A stretch of DNA of 64,000 nucleotides, taken from NCBI GenBank assembly GCA_902728285.1, contig CACVBU010000598.1, positions 1,193,407 through 1,257,406 on the forward strand, written 5' to 3'. The position numbers were made by a program, and so were the translations under genes. Positions 33,787-44,342 of the stretch are shown piece after piece. Position 1 is the stretch's first letter; every line of letters begins with the position of its first letter. The notes beneath the pieces are model-generated. The model worked only from the letters and a program-made list of their open reading frames with translations, did not search any database and was not told the DNA's origin. The DNA comes from Clytia hemisphaerica. Its lineage: Eukaryota; Cnidaria; Hydrozoa; Leptothecata; Clytiidae.

Positions 33787-34006
33787 CCTAAAGCTTCTGA
33801 GGATGGCATTCATAGCTTCACGCATAAAGAAGTTGGGCAAACATCTCATAATTTTGCGCGTTTTTCAGTATTTTAGTTCCGCTTAACGGTAGCATTCTTA
33901 TCTTACGGTCTCTCTATTGTTTTATCATCATCAAAAAGACTTTTCCGAAGTTATTTTGATCTGATTACTCATTTTGAAATGTCAGTTTGTCTTTTTCTTA
34001 TCCCTG
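33787..34006 (-). repeat. Dispersed repeat, inverted copy of 13607-13797
   Basis: CCTAAAGCTTCTGAGGATGG, TTCCGCTTAACGGTAGCATT and TTTTATCATCATCAAAAAGA through CTTTTTCTTATCCCTG match the earlier block on the other strand at high identity. Confidence 0.7.
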
Positions 34007-35791
34007 AAGAGTTAAAGGAATCTAAGGAAATTCCCTTTTCTGGGAAATTCCCTTTTTATACCACAAATAGTTATTAAGCGCTCTTCATAGTATTCGAACA
34101 GTTCTGTTGCTAAACGTGTAAGTTATAAAAATAACATATGAAGAGCAGTATTTTCAGGGAGTTTCTAAATATCGACCAGAAATGGCGACCACGACCAGCG
34201 ACCACGACCGGCGACCAGATAAATTTGGGTTATCGAGTTTTTCCTCTTTCTCCACCGTTGAGTCTTTCTCTTATGATCATTTATTTATCGAATTGAAAAG
34301 TAAACCTCACCCCTGTCTCACCTACAGTGATTATTAAGCCACGTGCAAAACGTGTAGAGCAGCCATTTCAACGCTCATGGAGCTTGAATAGAGTGTCAAT
34401 TTCTATCCTTTTGTATTTTCGGCATCAAATTAATTAGTGGCAAAATTTGTGCTGGAACTTATTTAGAAAGCTTTATATTTGATCATTAGATCATTATTTT
34501 GTCAAAATAAGTCATTTTGACAATGTAAGGACAATAGAATAATTGATGAGATTGATATCTCTAAAACTGGCCTTCCCAACTTTTTCCTACTGACACTTTC
34601 TATCTATTCATACTAAAGGCATCATAAAGTTTACAGGCATCACACTTAATTGCCCTGTCAATATTTTTGTCAAAAAGTGTCACTTTGTTTAGAAAATAAC
34701 TGGTACGTCAATACAAAAGTCACTTTTAGTATTCTCTCTAGCTAGAGTAATTCTCAGCCACGTGCTCAGTAGTTCATTTCTCGGGTAAGTTATGGCATGT
34801 CTTAAAATTACCATAATTTTTAGATCGCATTAGCCGACAGAAATCGACCAAACAAATGACTGAACATGAAGGGTACTATGAGGGCGGTCATGGTAAAATC
34901 ATAGAGGTATAAAGAAAACAGGAGTTGAATGTGTCGGTAATTGGTCGTTAAAGTCTTTTGATTTCTTTTATAAAATGTATCAAAAGAAATTCTAAGCTCG
35001 CCCGATGAAATAAGACTTTTTAGTAGAACTCAAGTTTGCTCTGAACATTCTAATAATCAGTATTGAAGATTCTAGCCTTTTAATATACGAAAATTAGATA
35101 AAACTTCGTCCACGAAACAAATTTATGTTCCATTTCGCTATCCGTTCAATTTTGTTTTGAAAAGATATTTTCTCAAGCCAGAAAATGAAAAGTTCTTTAT
35201 AAGCACACACGATTTCAGACTCAATTGTAGACATAAAGTCGCTGGAGAATTTTGGAGGAAAGTATCAAGCAATAGAGTTCACCTGAAAGAAAACATTGAT
35301 CGAAAAATCTTATCATTTGATGAAGGATTGCCAAGTTTACAGGCCTTTTTTTAGTCCAAATATTTTCTTACACTGATGTCAGAAACAATGAATCTCGTCT
35401 CATCTAATTTCTAAAGCTTAAATGAGCCAATAAGATTTAACCTATGGATAAAAGAGCTCATTAAAAATGCATGATATATGAGATTATGAGCATGCATACA
35501 TCGTAACTTTTTTAATCGTAGGGCGAGCTTGGTTACAATAGCATACTTCTCCTGTCTTTCTTTATACCTCCATGGTAAAATCTCGTATCTATCTAAAAAT
35601 ATAAAGCATTGCGTTATGGTAGGCAAATGCAGTGATGTGATTGGCCTATCGCATTTATACCACTATCGAGTATTTCTATAAAGATGAAGAGGGTTTAAGG
35701 CGTATTAAGAAGGTGTCGAGGAATGGATTTCATGGGTTTTGGTTGTGTGGGCCTGTGTGTATGGTGTAGTACTGTGCAGTGGTGTGGTTGA
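34007..35791. other. No gene seen; two kB-like motifs
   Basis: GGAAATTCCC (34027-34036) and GGGAAATTCCC (34042-34052) stand 16 bp apart, the same motif as in the large array at 41.5-50.4 kb. Near 34182-34217 ACGACCAGCGACC-type units repeat twice or three times. Otherwise no coding or repeat content is clear. Confidence 0.35.
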
Positions 35792-36061
35792 TAGCGAGAT
35801 TATGTATCGGAGATATTCTACGGCTACGGTTGCGGGGCTGCACATGCGGGTCATCACCAAAGGCGACATGTTGTTGTCTACTTTGCTGTTGTCTACTTTG
35901 CTCTGTACGGGAAAAATACCAAAACACCGTATAAGCAAAGTCGACATAATGCCGTACGTCAAATATCGAACTTGCTTTCACCCGCCATTACTTGCCTTAC
36001 TCGCCATTTCCCTCGCCGCTTTAACCGTAGCCGTAGAGAATTCCAGATACATAATCTCGCT
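35792..36061. repeat. Inverted repeat, ~40-bp arms
   Basis: AGCGAGATTATGTATC and CTACGGCTACGGTT on the left (35792-35834) pair with AACCGTAGCCGTAG and GATACATAATCTCGCT on the right (36022-36061). The centre includes a tandem TGTTGTCTACTTTGC pair. Probably a small inverted-repeat element. Confidence 0.55.
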
Positions 36062-36974
36062 GATATCATACTCCAGGATGCATCGTCTCTTATTTTCCCC
36101 CTATTTTCTACTTTCCTATCTACTATCCCGATTTTCTGTCTTTCTCAAGTGTTCCTAACTGTTTTCTAAGCATTTTTCTAAAAATTTCCCGTACCGGTGA
36201 AACAGGTCTCCGACCCCGGCTCAAACCACCAAATGCAAGCAACCTTGGTTTACAAAACCCAACGCCTAACCGCTTACGCCAACGAGACACCGCAAAATGT
36301 TGTCATTCACAAATACTTATAGCGTGTAATTTACAGACCTTAATTAAGAAAGCTCCCAACCCTACCGGTGCCCCTACAAGGATCCCTACGGGATTCTAAG
36401 TTAAGTCACAGGGTACAAATGCCCCTAAGAAGGCCTTCGGCCTTATATTGTGACTCTCGAGCTCCAACCCTAAACCTAACTGATAATAACCGAACCCCCG
36501 TCTAGGTCCGCGGATTGAAAAATTTCACTTGCATCCTGGAGTATGATATCGTCTGCCAACCGAAGAAAACAGAGGCAAGTTCATGTCATGAGCTCTTACT
36601 GATATTTTTGAAAATTCCTGTTATATTTTTGAAAAATAAAAATTTTATAAGTAGTGTCACCTCAGTGCAGTTTGAAGCAAGTACAGTATTTCAAAATGGA
36701 TCAGGTTGGTTAGTGGGTGGAGAGTCAAGAGTTATGACTTTCCCTTCTCTTGAAAATCCAGTATTCCAAAACTTTGAACTAAAAAAAATGCATAAAAATC
36801 GACTTTCGTCTTTTTTTATTATCTTGCAAACACTTTTTTCGAAACCACAAGTGAAAGAAAAGCAGATAAAAATGATTGACAGGTCTAAAAAATGATTGAC
36901 AGGTGCGGGTTTGCTAGCGCGGGTTAGAAATTCCCGTGAGCAATCTCGTTATTTATCAGCATGTGTTCATTTTC
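36062..36974. other. No gene seen
   Basis: GC content is uneven near 36180-36480. A 126-codon frame at 36515-36895 has no recognisable domain, low complexity and no start or splice context that I trust, so it is not called. The short phrase AAATGATTGACAGGT is tandemly repeated near 36870-36905. Confidence 0.3.
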
Positions 36975-37044
36975 CAAGCGGCTAGTTCGAAACACGGGTC
37001 ACGGGTTACGGGGTACGGGTCACGGGTCACGGGGTGACGGGGCA
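36975..37044 (+). repeat. ACGGGTCACGGGTT-type GC-rich repeat
   Basis: A tandem of ACGGGTC, ACGGGTT, ACGGGGT and similar heptamers, preceded by GGCTAGTTCGAA. The same arrangement is present inverted at 41262-41320, directly outside the large inverted-array element. Confidence 0.7.
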
Positions 37045-37654
37045 GCTCAGATCAAAGTAATTCAAACAGAAAATGTTTTAAAAACACTAAAAATTATCGA
37101 AAAAATCTATTTTGAGGTATTTTATCAACGTATGACTATTTAAAACGCTAAAACCTAACCACGTGCTTTCCACGTGCTTTCGAAGTTTGCATCGTGTATA
37201 ATGCAGACCAGAAAACACCGCAACATATTACATACATATAATAAGCTTATATTATCAACTAGCCATAGCTTTCACTAACTGCCACCCGCTTGTACAAATG
37301 CTTGTAAAAACTAATTAATGCTAATTAAGGCTTTTTAATGCTTTATATAGCAAAAGTTTGGAAATGATTTGGAATAGTTAGAATGATTCTTCTCAACAGC
37401 ATTTTCTTTGAGATATCAATGAATAAGCTAACATAAATGAAACATATTTTTTTCTAAAAATGTGAATTACTTTTTACAAAGAATAAAATATGAATCTTAA
37501 AACTTTCATTAGGAAAAGTGTCCGGGTAGAATCAATTACAGACAGTTACATAGATACTAAACCAGTCAACTATATTTATTTCAACCAATCTGAAATATAA
37601 ATGAAACATAGAAGAACCAAACAGCATAAGAAATGCTATAAGCCAGAAACATAA
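37045..37654. other. No gene seen
   Basis: A+T-rich. A phrase CTAGCCATAGCTTTCACTAA at 37258-37277 recurs with small changes near 39374 and 14785, so traces of a dispersed repeat are present. Confidence 0.3.
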
Positions 37655-38045
37655 CGAGCAGGAACCAAAAATTGACAGGTAACAACGTACTTAGGAGTTT
37701 TTCCAACGGTTTAACAAATGATATCGTGATCCAAAATTGTTTACATTAAATGGATTTACCAGTAATCTAGAAGCTGTAACAGCGTCGTGTAAAGGATGGA
37801 AGATGATAGGACGTAACGTGGCAATAGTATCAGTAACGAGGCAATATTGATGAGCAGGAAGCAGGTATTAACAGGAAATAGTGTACATTCTTTTTCCAAC
37901 GGCATGATAAGGGATCTCATGGACAAAATTGTTTACATTAAAAAGATATGCCAGTTATCTTGCAGTTGTAACAGCAATATCGTGTAGAAGGATGGAAAAT
38001 CATGACCTAACGTGGTAATAGTAGCAGTAACGAGGTAATATTGCG
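37655..38045 (+). repeat. Two-copy tandem duplication (~190 bp)
   Basis: Units starting GAGCAGGAACC / GAGCAGGAAGC share TTTTTCCAACGG, AAAATTGTTTACATTAAA, GCTGTAACAGC / GTTGTAACAGC, AGGATGGAA and AGTAACGAGG.AATATTG. Period about 193 bp. Confidence 0.7.
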
Positions 38046-38713
38046 TTGTCAATGTAAACGAATCCTCATTCATAAAAAGCTTAAAGGGAAAAAAAAAAAT
38101 AAGAAACATGAAATGATGATATATGGTGAGTGTACTGAAATTTCCTCAAAAATAGTTCACAAAAGTTTCTTTCAATCTTTGATAATAATTTCCCAAATAG
38201 TGCCTGGTAAGTATCAACAAGAACATAAATAAACATAAAGGATTAATAAAACCAAGTCTTATAAAAGTAGACAAAGAAAAAAATATTTGTACTTACTGTC
38301 GAAGTACCATAACACAGGATCTTTAAGCATTCTTGTTGGGAGTAGAGTATGTTGAATCACGATTGTCGAATAAATTTAGTTACAGTGGAATTTGGTTGCC
38401 AATTCAACCACCAACAATAATCACTTTTGTCCATATTCAATCATTGTTCTACTATTATCATTGTAATCATTGTTCATTATTGGGGATAAACTGTTTTGTT
38501 TAATCCCATGAAAGTCAAAAGTAAATGCGTTTTGACTGCAGGAGGAGAGAGCTTGAATTTAAGAAAACTTCCAGAAACTTCTCCATTCCATTTCCTGCAT
38601 GTTGACCAATCGGGCAAAATTCTACAAGCGGAATAGAATCTACTCTCGAAAGCTGAGTAAAATGCCCGCGGCGCCTGCTATAAAAAAGAAAAAGTTTTTA
38701 GGCTAGCAACTGC
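38046..38713. other. No gene seen
   Basis: A+T-rich spacer with only short frames. Confidence 0.3.
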
Positions 38714-38870
38714 CGTCCCGGAAAAAAAACCGAACATTTACGGAAGAGACTAACTACGGGGATGCTTGCGCGACAAAACAAACAACAAAATTTCGAGATT
38801 CCAGTCCAATATCTATGCGTGAAACTATGAGTGCCTCCTCGTCGCTGCGCTCCTGCGGGGGCAATAATTC
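38714..38870 (+). repeat. Direct repeat, copy 1 (pair 38714 / 41031)
   Basis: CGTCCCGGAAAAAAAACCGA through TACGGAAGAGACTAACTACG, GGGGATGCTTG and GTGCCTCCTCGTCGCT to GGGGGCAATAAT recurs in the same orientation at 41031-41149, shortened by about 35 bp in the middle. A 2.3-kb segment lies between. This looks LTR-like in layout, but neither copy shows clear TG...CA ends and no retroviral-type genes lie between. Confidence 0.65.
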
Positions 38871-39857
38871 ACTTTTAGTGTTATATGCATGTTATATGTT
38901 ATACGTAAGTAATATACATATTACAATTCCCATCGCCTGAAAAACGAGCTTTCTCAAGAAAATGATAGTACGGCTATTGTTAAATCATATCTCATTATAT
39001 CCCCTCCATCACCTTGAGTATGAATATAATTTTAATGGATAATAACGTAGAAATGATGGTATTTTATAAATGTGTCAATATTTTCCACCTACCATTATGA
39101 ATTTTTAATAAAAATGACGTAATTATACTCATATCTCTAAAACCACTATCTTGCAGCATTTAATCGTTTTAAAACATGTCATCTATATCAAGTCACATGA
39201 TTAGCATCCTATCGAGTATGAAAATCATTTTGCTATAAATTGGTTCAGAGGCATTGGTTCAGAGGCCTTATATTTCATGATTTTGACAATATTTTTGTCA
39301 TTCAATATCATTTTGTCAAAATTTGTGGGTGACATATTATTTAAAAATTTTCATGATAATACTACTCGTATACTAGTCATAGCTTTCACTAAATGCCCCC
39401 ACATAAAGATCATGTCATGCACTTATAAGCTTTAATGCTTTAAAGATTAAAACATTAAATAATAATCAGGAATAATTGATTGATTTAATCATTGATTGGT
39501 TGATTGATTGATTGATTGATTGAGGCATTTGCTTGAAAAAAAATTATATTCCATTAACAATATACTTGAAAAATTCGCAGCTTGATAATTTAATAAAATT
39601 TAAGGCAAAGCTGAAAAAGCTTCTCAAGAATATATTTCAAAAATTATGGTATCATTATCTTACAGGTTTTCCTGTTTGTTTTTTTCTCCTAGTTTCTTTC
39701 TTACAACAATATATATCGTGATTATTATTCACTAAATAGACCTTTTCTGATAATGCCGCGGACATCTTAGATTGTAGGCAAAATATGTAGTGGTGAATAA
39801 ATCAACAAGGTAACCAATCAGAAATAGCTTGTTTCTTTCATTGGCTGCTATATTTCA
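38871..39857. other. Spacer with ATTG microsatellite
   Basis: No gene. About nine ATTG-type units, partly imperfect, lie at 39477-39522; they resemble the LINE B tail at 27483-27606 and stand near the same end of repeat R there, so a LINE tail remnant is possible. Confidence 0.35.
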
Positions 39858-40918
39858 ACAATTATCTATTGCAACTTTGCCTAATAAACAATAGTCAAGA
39901 GGATACTACGTATGAAATTTATCAAAAAGTTCTGCACCATCTTAAATAGGGTGAAATAGAAACCAATCCTAGTTAAGGCCCGGCCTCCACTTGCATACGC
40001 TGTGATTGCACTTCTCAAACAAAATCTTCTATTTTATTGGTCAAAAGAAAAATAAAGGAATGCCATTGTGGTCCATTCAGACGTACAGTCGAGAAAAGTT
40101 GAAATGCGCCTAATTTTTTTTTCAAGTGCACAGTACTTTTTCACGATGCAATATTTTCTCCAAGCAGCGCAGACAATGAAGAGACGTGCCTTCAGAAAGC
40201 TAGACTTTTTGAGTTTATAGCTATATATACTTTCACTTTATGGTGTTTCTGTACATGGCTGTCTGTGTACCTAGTCTAACCAGCGTTAAATGCCTTCGCG
40301 AAGGTCCATCCTAACTTGGAAAGCCAGAATTGGAGCTATTTCACCAAATCAAACCAAATCACTGCAGCGTAAGTTATTTAGGCTATCACAACTGCATGAA
40401 AAAGTTGAATGTGTGCATGTAAAGTTAAACGAATGTAAACAAACTTTTTGCAGGTTTTTGAAAAAGATTTACCACTCTGAAAAAACAGTGAAAAAACTCT
40501 AAGTGAGGTAAATCTATTTTGAAGACCAAAAGAAAAAGTTTGTTTACATTGATTGACATTCAACATTCATTCAACCACTTTTGGATTCAACTTTACATAT
40601 GCATACATTCAACTTTTTTGACAAAGGTAAATTAGAGTTTGAACAAAAATATCAAATGTATATACATTTGAAAACTTGAGCAAATTTCTTTAAAGATTCC
40701 GGAAAAAGAATTGAAATCATTGCTGAAGTGAACTTCTGACTAAATTACAGTAGTTAGTATTCAGTTTTAAAGACAAGAAACAAAATTTGACATACAAAAC
40801 ACTTTTTTCAGTCAATGAATCAGCTCATCATCATCATCATAACCAGTCTGCCATTTTGTTTGTTTTGATTTGCACAAGTAATATTGTAATTCGTGTTATA
40901 TCATACACTGTTATGATT
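39858..40918 (+). repeat. Dispersed repeat R, copy B (uninterrupted)
   Basis: It matches copy A (20905-21142, 25651-25939 and 26855-27490) on the opposite strand and lacks both insertions found there, giving the empty-site sequence for each. About 1.06 kb. There is no recognisable gene, and I could not define terminal repeats. Confidence 0.75.
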
Positions 40919-41030
40919 TGCATTTATAACACTCGCTTCAGCTTTTCAAAGCTAAATCAAAACTAAAATTGTAATATCTAATAATGGTAATAGCATATAA
41001 CGTAATATGAAAATATGTATACTACCGTAC

Positions 41031-41149
41031 CGTCCCGGAAAAAAACCGAACATTTACGGAAGAGACTAACTACGGGGATGCTTGGGCGACAAAACAAACA
41101 AACACTATAAGTGCCTCCTCGTCGCTACGCTCCTGCGGGGGCAATAATT
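41031..41149 (+). repeat. Direct repeat, copy 2 (pair 38714 / 41031)
   Basis: Same sequence as at 38714-38870 except for a missing middle segment (TTTCGAGATTCCAGTC onward). Confidence 0.65.
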
Positions 41150-41261
41150 TTTTCAGACATACTATACTAGTAGTATTAGTACTATTATATGTGTTATGTA
41201 GTACGTGTTATGAATTATTCGTCATGATATCGTTATATTTTTTCCGGTCTGTAAATTGTAT

Positions 41262-41320
41262 GCCCCGTGCCCCGTACCCCGTGACCCGTAACTCGTGACC
41301 CGTCTTTCGAACTAGCCGTG
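41262..41320 (-). repeat. CCCCGTACCCCGTGACCCG repeat, inverted copy
   Basis: The complement of the block at 36975-37044, including the flanking TTCGAACTAGCC. The next bases (41320-41348, GGAAAAGTTGTATTTT through TTACTGCTCTATTCA) recur inverted at 63427-63454, so this flank is itself a mosaic of dispersed pieces. Confidence 0.6.
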
Positions 41321-41352
41321 GAAAAGTTGTATTTTTTACTGCTCTATTCATA

Positions 41353-41518
41353 GGTAGATTCGCTGGATTGTAGGATTGGGATTCAAGGATTCGGATTCGG
41401 ATTCAGGATTCGTAAAAAGCTTTGTAAAAAAAAATTGAAAAAAGATATTGACTTCAAACCAAAGGATCTTGAAAGATTACATAACATAGAGCAGTTCTTG
41501 ACAAAAATTGATGTAAAA
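41353..41518 (+). repeat. Outer terminal inverted segment, left
   Basis: GGATTCGG-type hexamers are repeated near 41380-41412, then an A-rich run and GATATTGACTTCAAACCAAA. It mirrors 50374-50541 with only a few differences. A 66-codon frame (41435-41635) runs from here into the first array unit and is present in both arms simply because the arms are duplicates. Confidence 0.85.
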
Positions 41519-44340
41519 ATGGGCGTGGCCTTGACGCTAATTAGGGAAATTCCCCTTTTTAGGATTCAAATTTCCAGCCCATTGCATACTTTGGCTAGTT
41601 CTCAGTCCCTTCGTTGTATTTGGATCAATTTCTAAACACCTGATCTTATGACCGGAAATGTCAATGATTCATCGTGGACAAAATTTATTGACAACAAGGG
41701 CGTGGCCTCGGTGCTAATTAGGGAAATTCCCCTATTTAGGTTTCAAAACACGAAAATTGCAAAGTTTGGCTAGTTCTCAGTTCCCTCGTTGAATTTGGAT
41801 CAATTTCTAAACACCTGATCTTATGACCGAACATGTCAATGATTAATTGTGGACAAAATTTATTGATAAAAAGGGCGTGGCCTCGATGCTAATTAGGGAA
41901 ATTCCCTTATTTTGGACTCAAACACGAAAATTGCAAAGTTTGGCAAAGTTTGGCTAGTTCTCAGTCCCTTCGTTGTATTTGGATCAATTTCTAAACACCT
42001 GATCTTATGACCGGACATGTCAATAATTAATTGTGGACAAAATTTATTGATAAAAGGGCGTGGCCTCGATGCTAATTAGGGAAATTCCCTTATTTTGGAT
42101 CAAAACACGAAAATTGCAAAGTTTGGCAGTTTGGCTAGTTCTCAGTCATCCTTCGTTGTATTTGGATCAATTTCTAAACACCTGATCTTATGACTGGACA
42201 TGTCAATCATTAATTGTGGACAAAATTTATTGACAACAAGGGCGTGGCCTCGATGCTAATTAGGGAAATTCCCTTATTTTGGACTCAAAACACGAAATTG
42301 CAAAGTTTGGCAAAGTTTGGCTAGTTCTCAGTCCCTTCGTTGTATTTGGATCAATTTCTAAACACCTGATCTTATGACTGGACATGTCAATGATTAATTG
42401 TGGACAAATTTATTGACAACAAGGGCGTGGCCTCGATGCTAATTAGGGAAATTCCCTTATTTTGGACTCAAAACACGAAAATTGCAAAGTTTGGCAAAGT
42501 TTGGCTAGTTCTCAGTCCCTTCGTTGTATTTGGATCAATTTCTAAACACCTGATCTTATGACCGGACATGTCAATGATTAATTGTGGACAAAATTTATTG
42601 ACAACAAGGGCGTGGCCTCGATGCTAATTAGGGAAATTCCCCTATTTAGGATTCAAAACACGAAAACTGCAAAGTTTGGCTAGTTCTCAGTTCCCTTGTT
42701 GAATTTGGATCAATTTCTAAACACCTGATCTTATGACCGGACATGTCAATAATTAATTGTGGACAAAATTTATTGATAAAAAGGGCGTGGCGTTGATCCT
42801 AATTAGGGAAATTCCCTTATTTTGGACTCAAAACACGAAAATTGCAAAGTTTGGCAAAGTTTGGCTAGTTCTCAGTCCCTTCGTTGTATTTGGATCAATT
42901 TCTAAACACCTGATCTTATGACCGGAAATGTCAATGATTAATTGTGGACAAAATTTATTGACAACAAAGGCGTGGCCTCGATGCTAATTAGGGAAATTCC
43001 CCTATTTAGGATTCAAAACACGAAAATTGCAAGGTTTGGCTAGTTCTCAGTTCCCTCGTTGAATTTGGATCAATTTCTAAACACCTGATCTTATGACCGG
43101 ACATGTCAATGATTAATTGTGGACAAAATTTATGACAACAAGGGCGTGGCCTCGATGCTAATTAGGGAAATTCCCCTATTTAGGATTCAAAACACGAAAA
43201 TTGCAAAGTTTGGCTAGTTCTCAGTTCCCTCGTTGAATTTGGATCAATTTCTAAACACCTGATCTTATGACCGGACATGTCAATGATTAATTGTGGACAA
43301 AATTTATTGATAAAAAGGGCGTGGCCTCGATGCTAATTAGGGAAATTCCCTTATTTTGGACTTAAAACACGAAAATTGCAAAGTTTGGCAAAGTTTGGCT
43401 AGTTCTCAGTCCCTTCGTTGTACTTGGATCAATTTTTAAACAACTGATCTTATGACCGGAAATGTCAATGATTAATCGTGGACAAAATTTACTGACAACA
43501 AGGGCGCGGCCTCGATGCTAATTAGGGAAATTCCCCTATTTAGGATCCAAAACACGAAAATTGCAAAGTTTGGCTAGTTCTCAGTTCCCTCGTTGAATTT
43601 GGATCAATTTCTAAACACCTGATCTTATGACCGGACATGTCAATAATTAATTGTGGACAAAATTTATTGATAAAAAGGGCGTGGCCTCGATGCTAATTAG
43701 GGAAATTCCCTTATTTTGGACTCAAAACACGAAAATTGCAAAGTTTGGCAAAGTTTGGCTAGTTCTCAGTCCCTTCGTTGTATTTGGATCAATTTCTAAA
43801 CACCTGATCTTATGACTGGACATGTCAATGATTAATTGTGGACAAAATTTATTGACAACAAGGGCGTGGCCTCGATGCTAATTAGGGAAATTCCCTTATT
43901 TTGGACTCAAAACACGAAAATTGCAAAGTTTGGCAAAGTTTGGCTAGTTCTCAGTCCCTTCGTTGTATTTGGATCAATTTCTAAACACCTGATCTTATGA
44001 CCGGACATGTCAATGATTAATTGTGGACAAAATTTATTGACAACAAGGGCGTGGCCTCGATGCTAATTAGGGAAATTCCCCTATTTAGGATTCAAAACAC
44101 GAAAACTGCAAAGTTAATTGTGGACAAAATTTATTGACAACAAGGGCGTGGCCTCGATGCTAATTAGGGAAATTCCCCTATTTAGGATTCAAAACACGAA
44201 AACTGCAAAGTTTGGCTAGTTCTCAGTTCCCTCGTTGAATTTGGATCAATTTCTAAACACCTGATCTTATGACCGGACATGTCAATGATTAATTGTGGAC
44301 AAAATTTATTGACAACAAGGGCATGGCTTCGATGCTAATT
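41519..44340 (+). repeat. Left tandem array, ~17 units of 176-186 bp
   Basis: Each unit reads GGGCGTGGCCTCGATGCTAA, TTAGGGAAATTCCC, then one of two variants, CAAAGTTTGGCTAGTTCTCA, TTGGATCAATTTCTAAACAC, CTGATCTTATGACCGG and GATTAATTGTGGACAAAATT. Type 1 has CCCTTATTTTGGACTCAAAA with an extra 10-bp CAAAGTTTGG and the TCCCTTCGTTGTA form; type 2 has CCCCTATTTAGGATTCAAAA, no extra 10 bp, and TTCCCTCGTTGAA. One unit near 44115 is shortened to about 98 bp. The array stops in mid-unit at 44340, where the gene frame begins. Confidence 0.95.
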
Positions 44341-44342
44341 TC

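Noticed and set aside
35739..36158. 139-codon open frame
   Set aside because: It overlies the arms of an inverted repeat (35792-36061), which explains matching sequence at both ends; overlapping long frames on the other strand are equally good.
36515..36895. 126-codon ORF
   Set aside because: Biased composition, no domain, no splice or promoter context and no second copy to test the frame.
38714..41149. LTR retrotransposon flanked by direct repeats
   Set aside because: No protease, integrase or RT motifs between the repeats, no clear TG...CA ends, and most of the interior is repeat R copy B.
41435..41635. 66-codon ORF present in both arms (also 50345-50542, minus)
   Set aside because: It is duplicated only because the arms are inverted copies; it runs from the outer segment into an array unit, has no domain, and no independent evidence of translation.
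41519..44340. p53-like half site (GGACATGTC) in each unit
   Set aside because: It fits only nine of ten positions, stands alone without a second half site, and varies (GGAAATGTC) among units.
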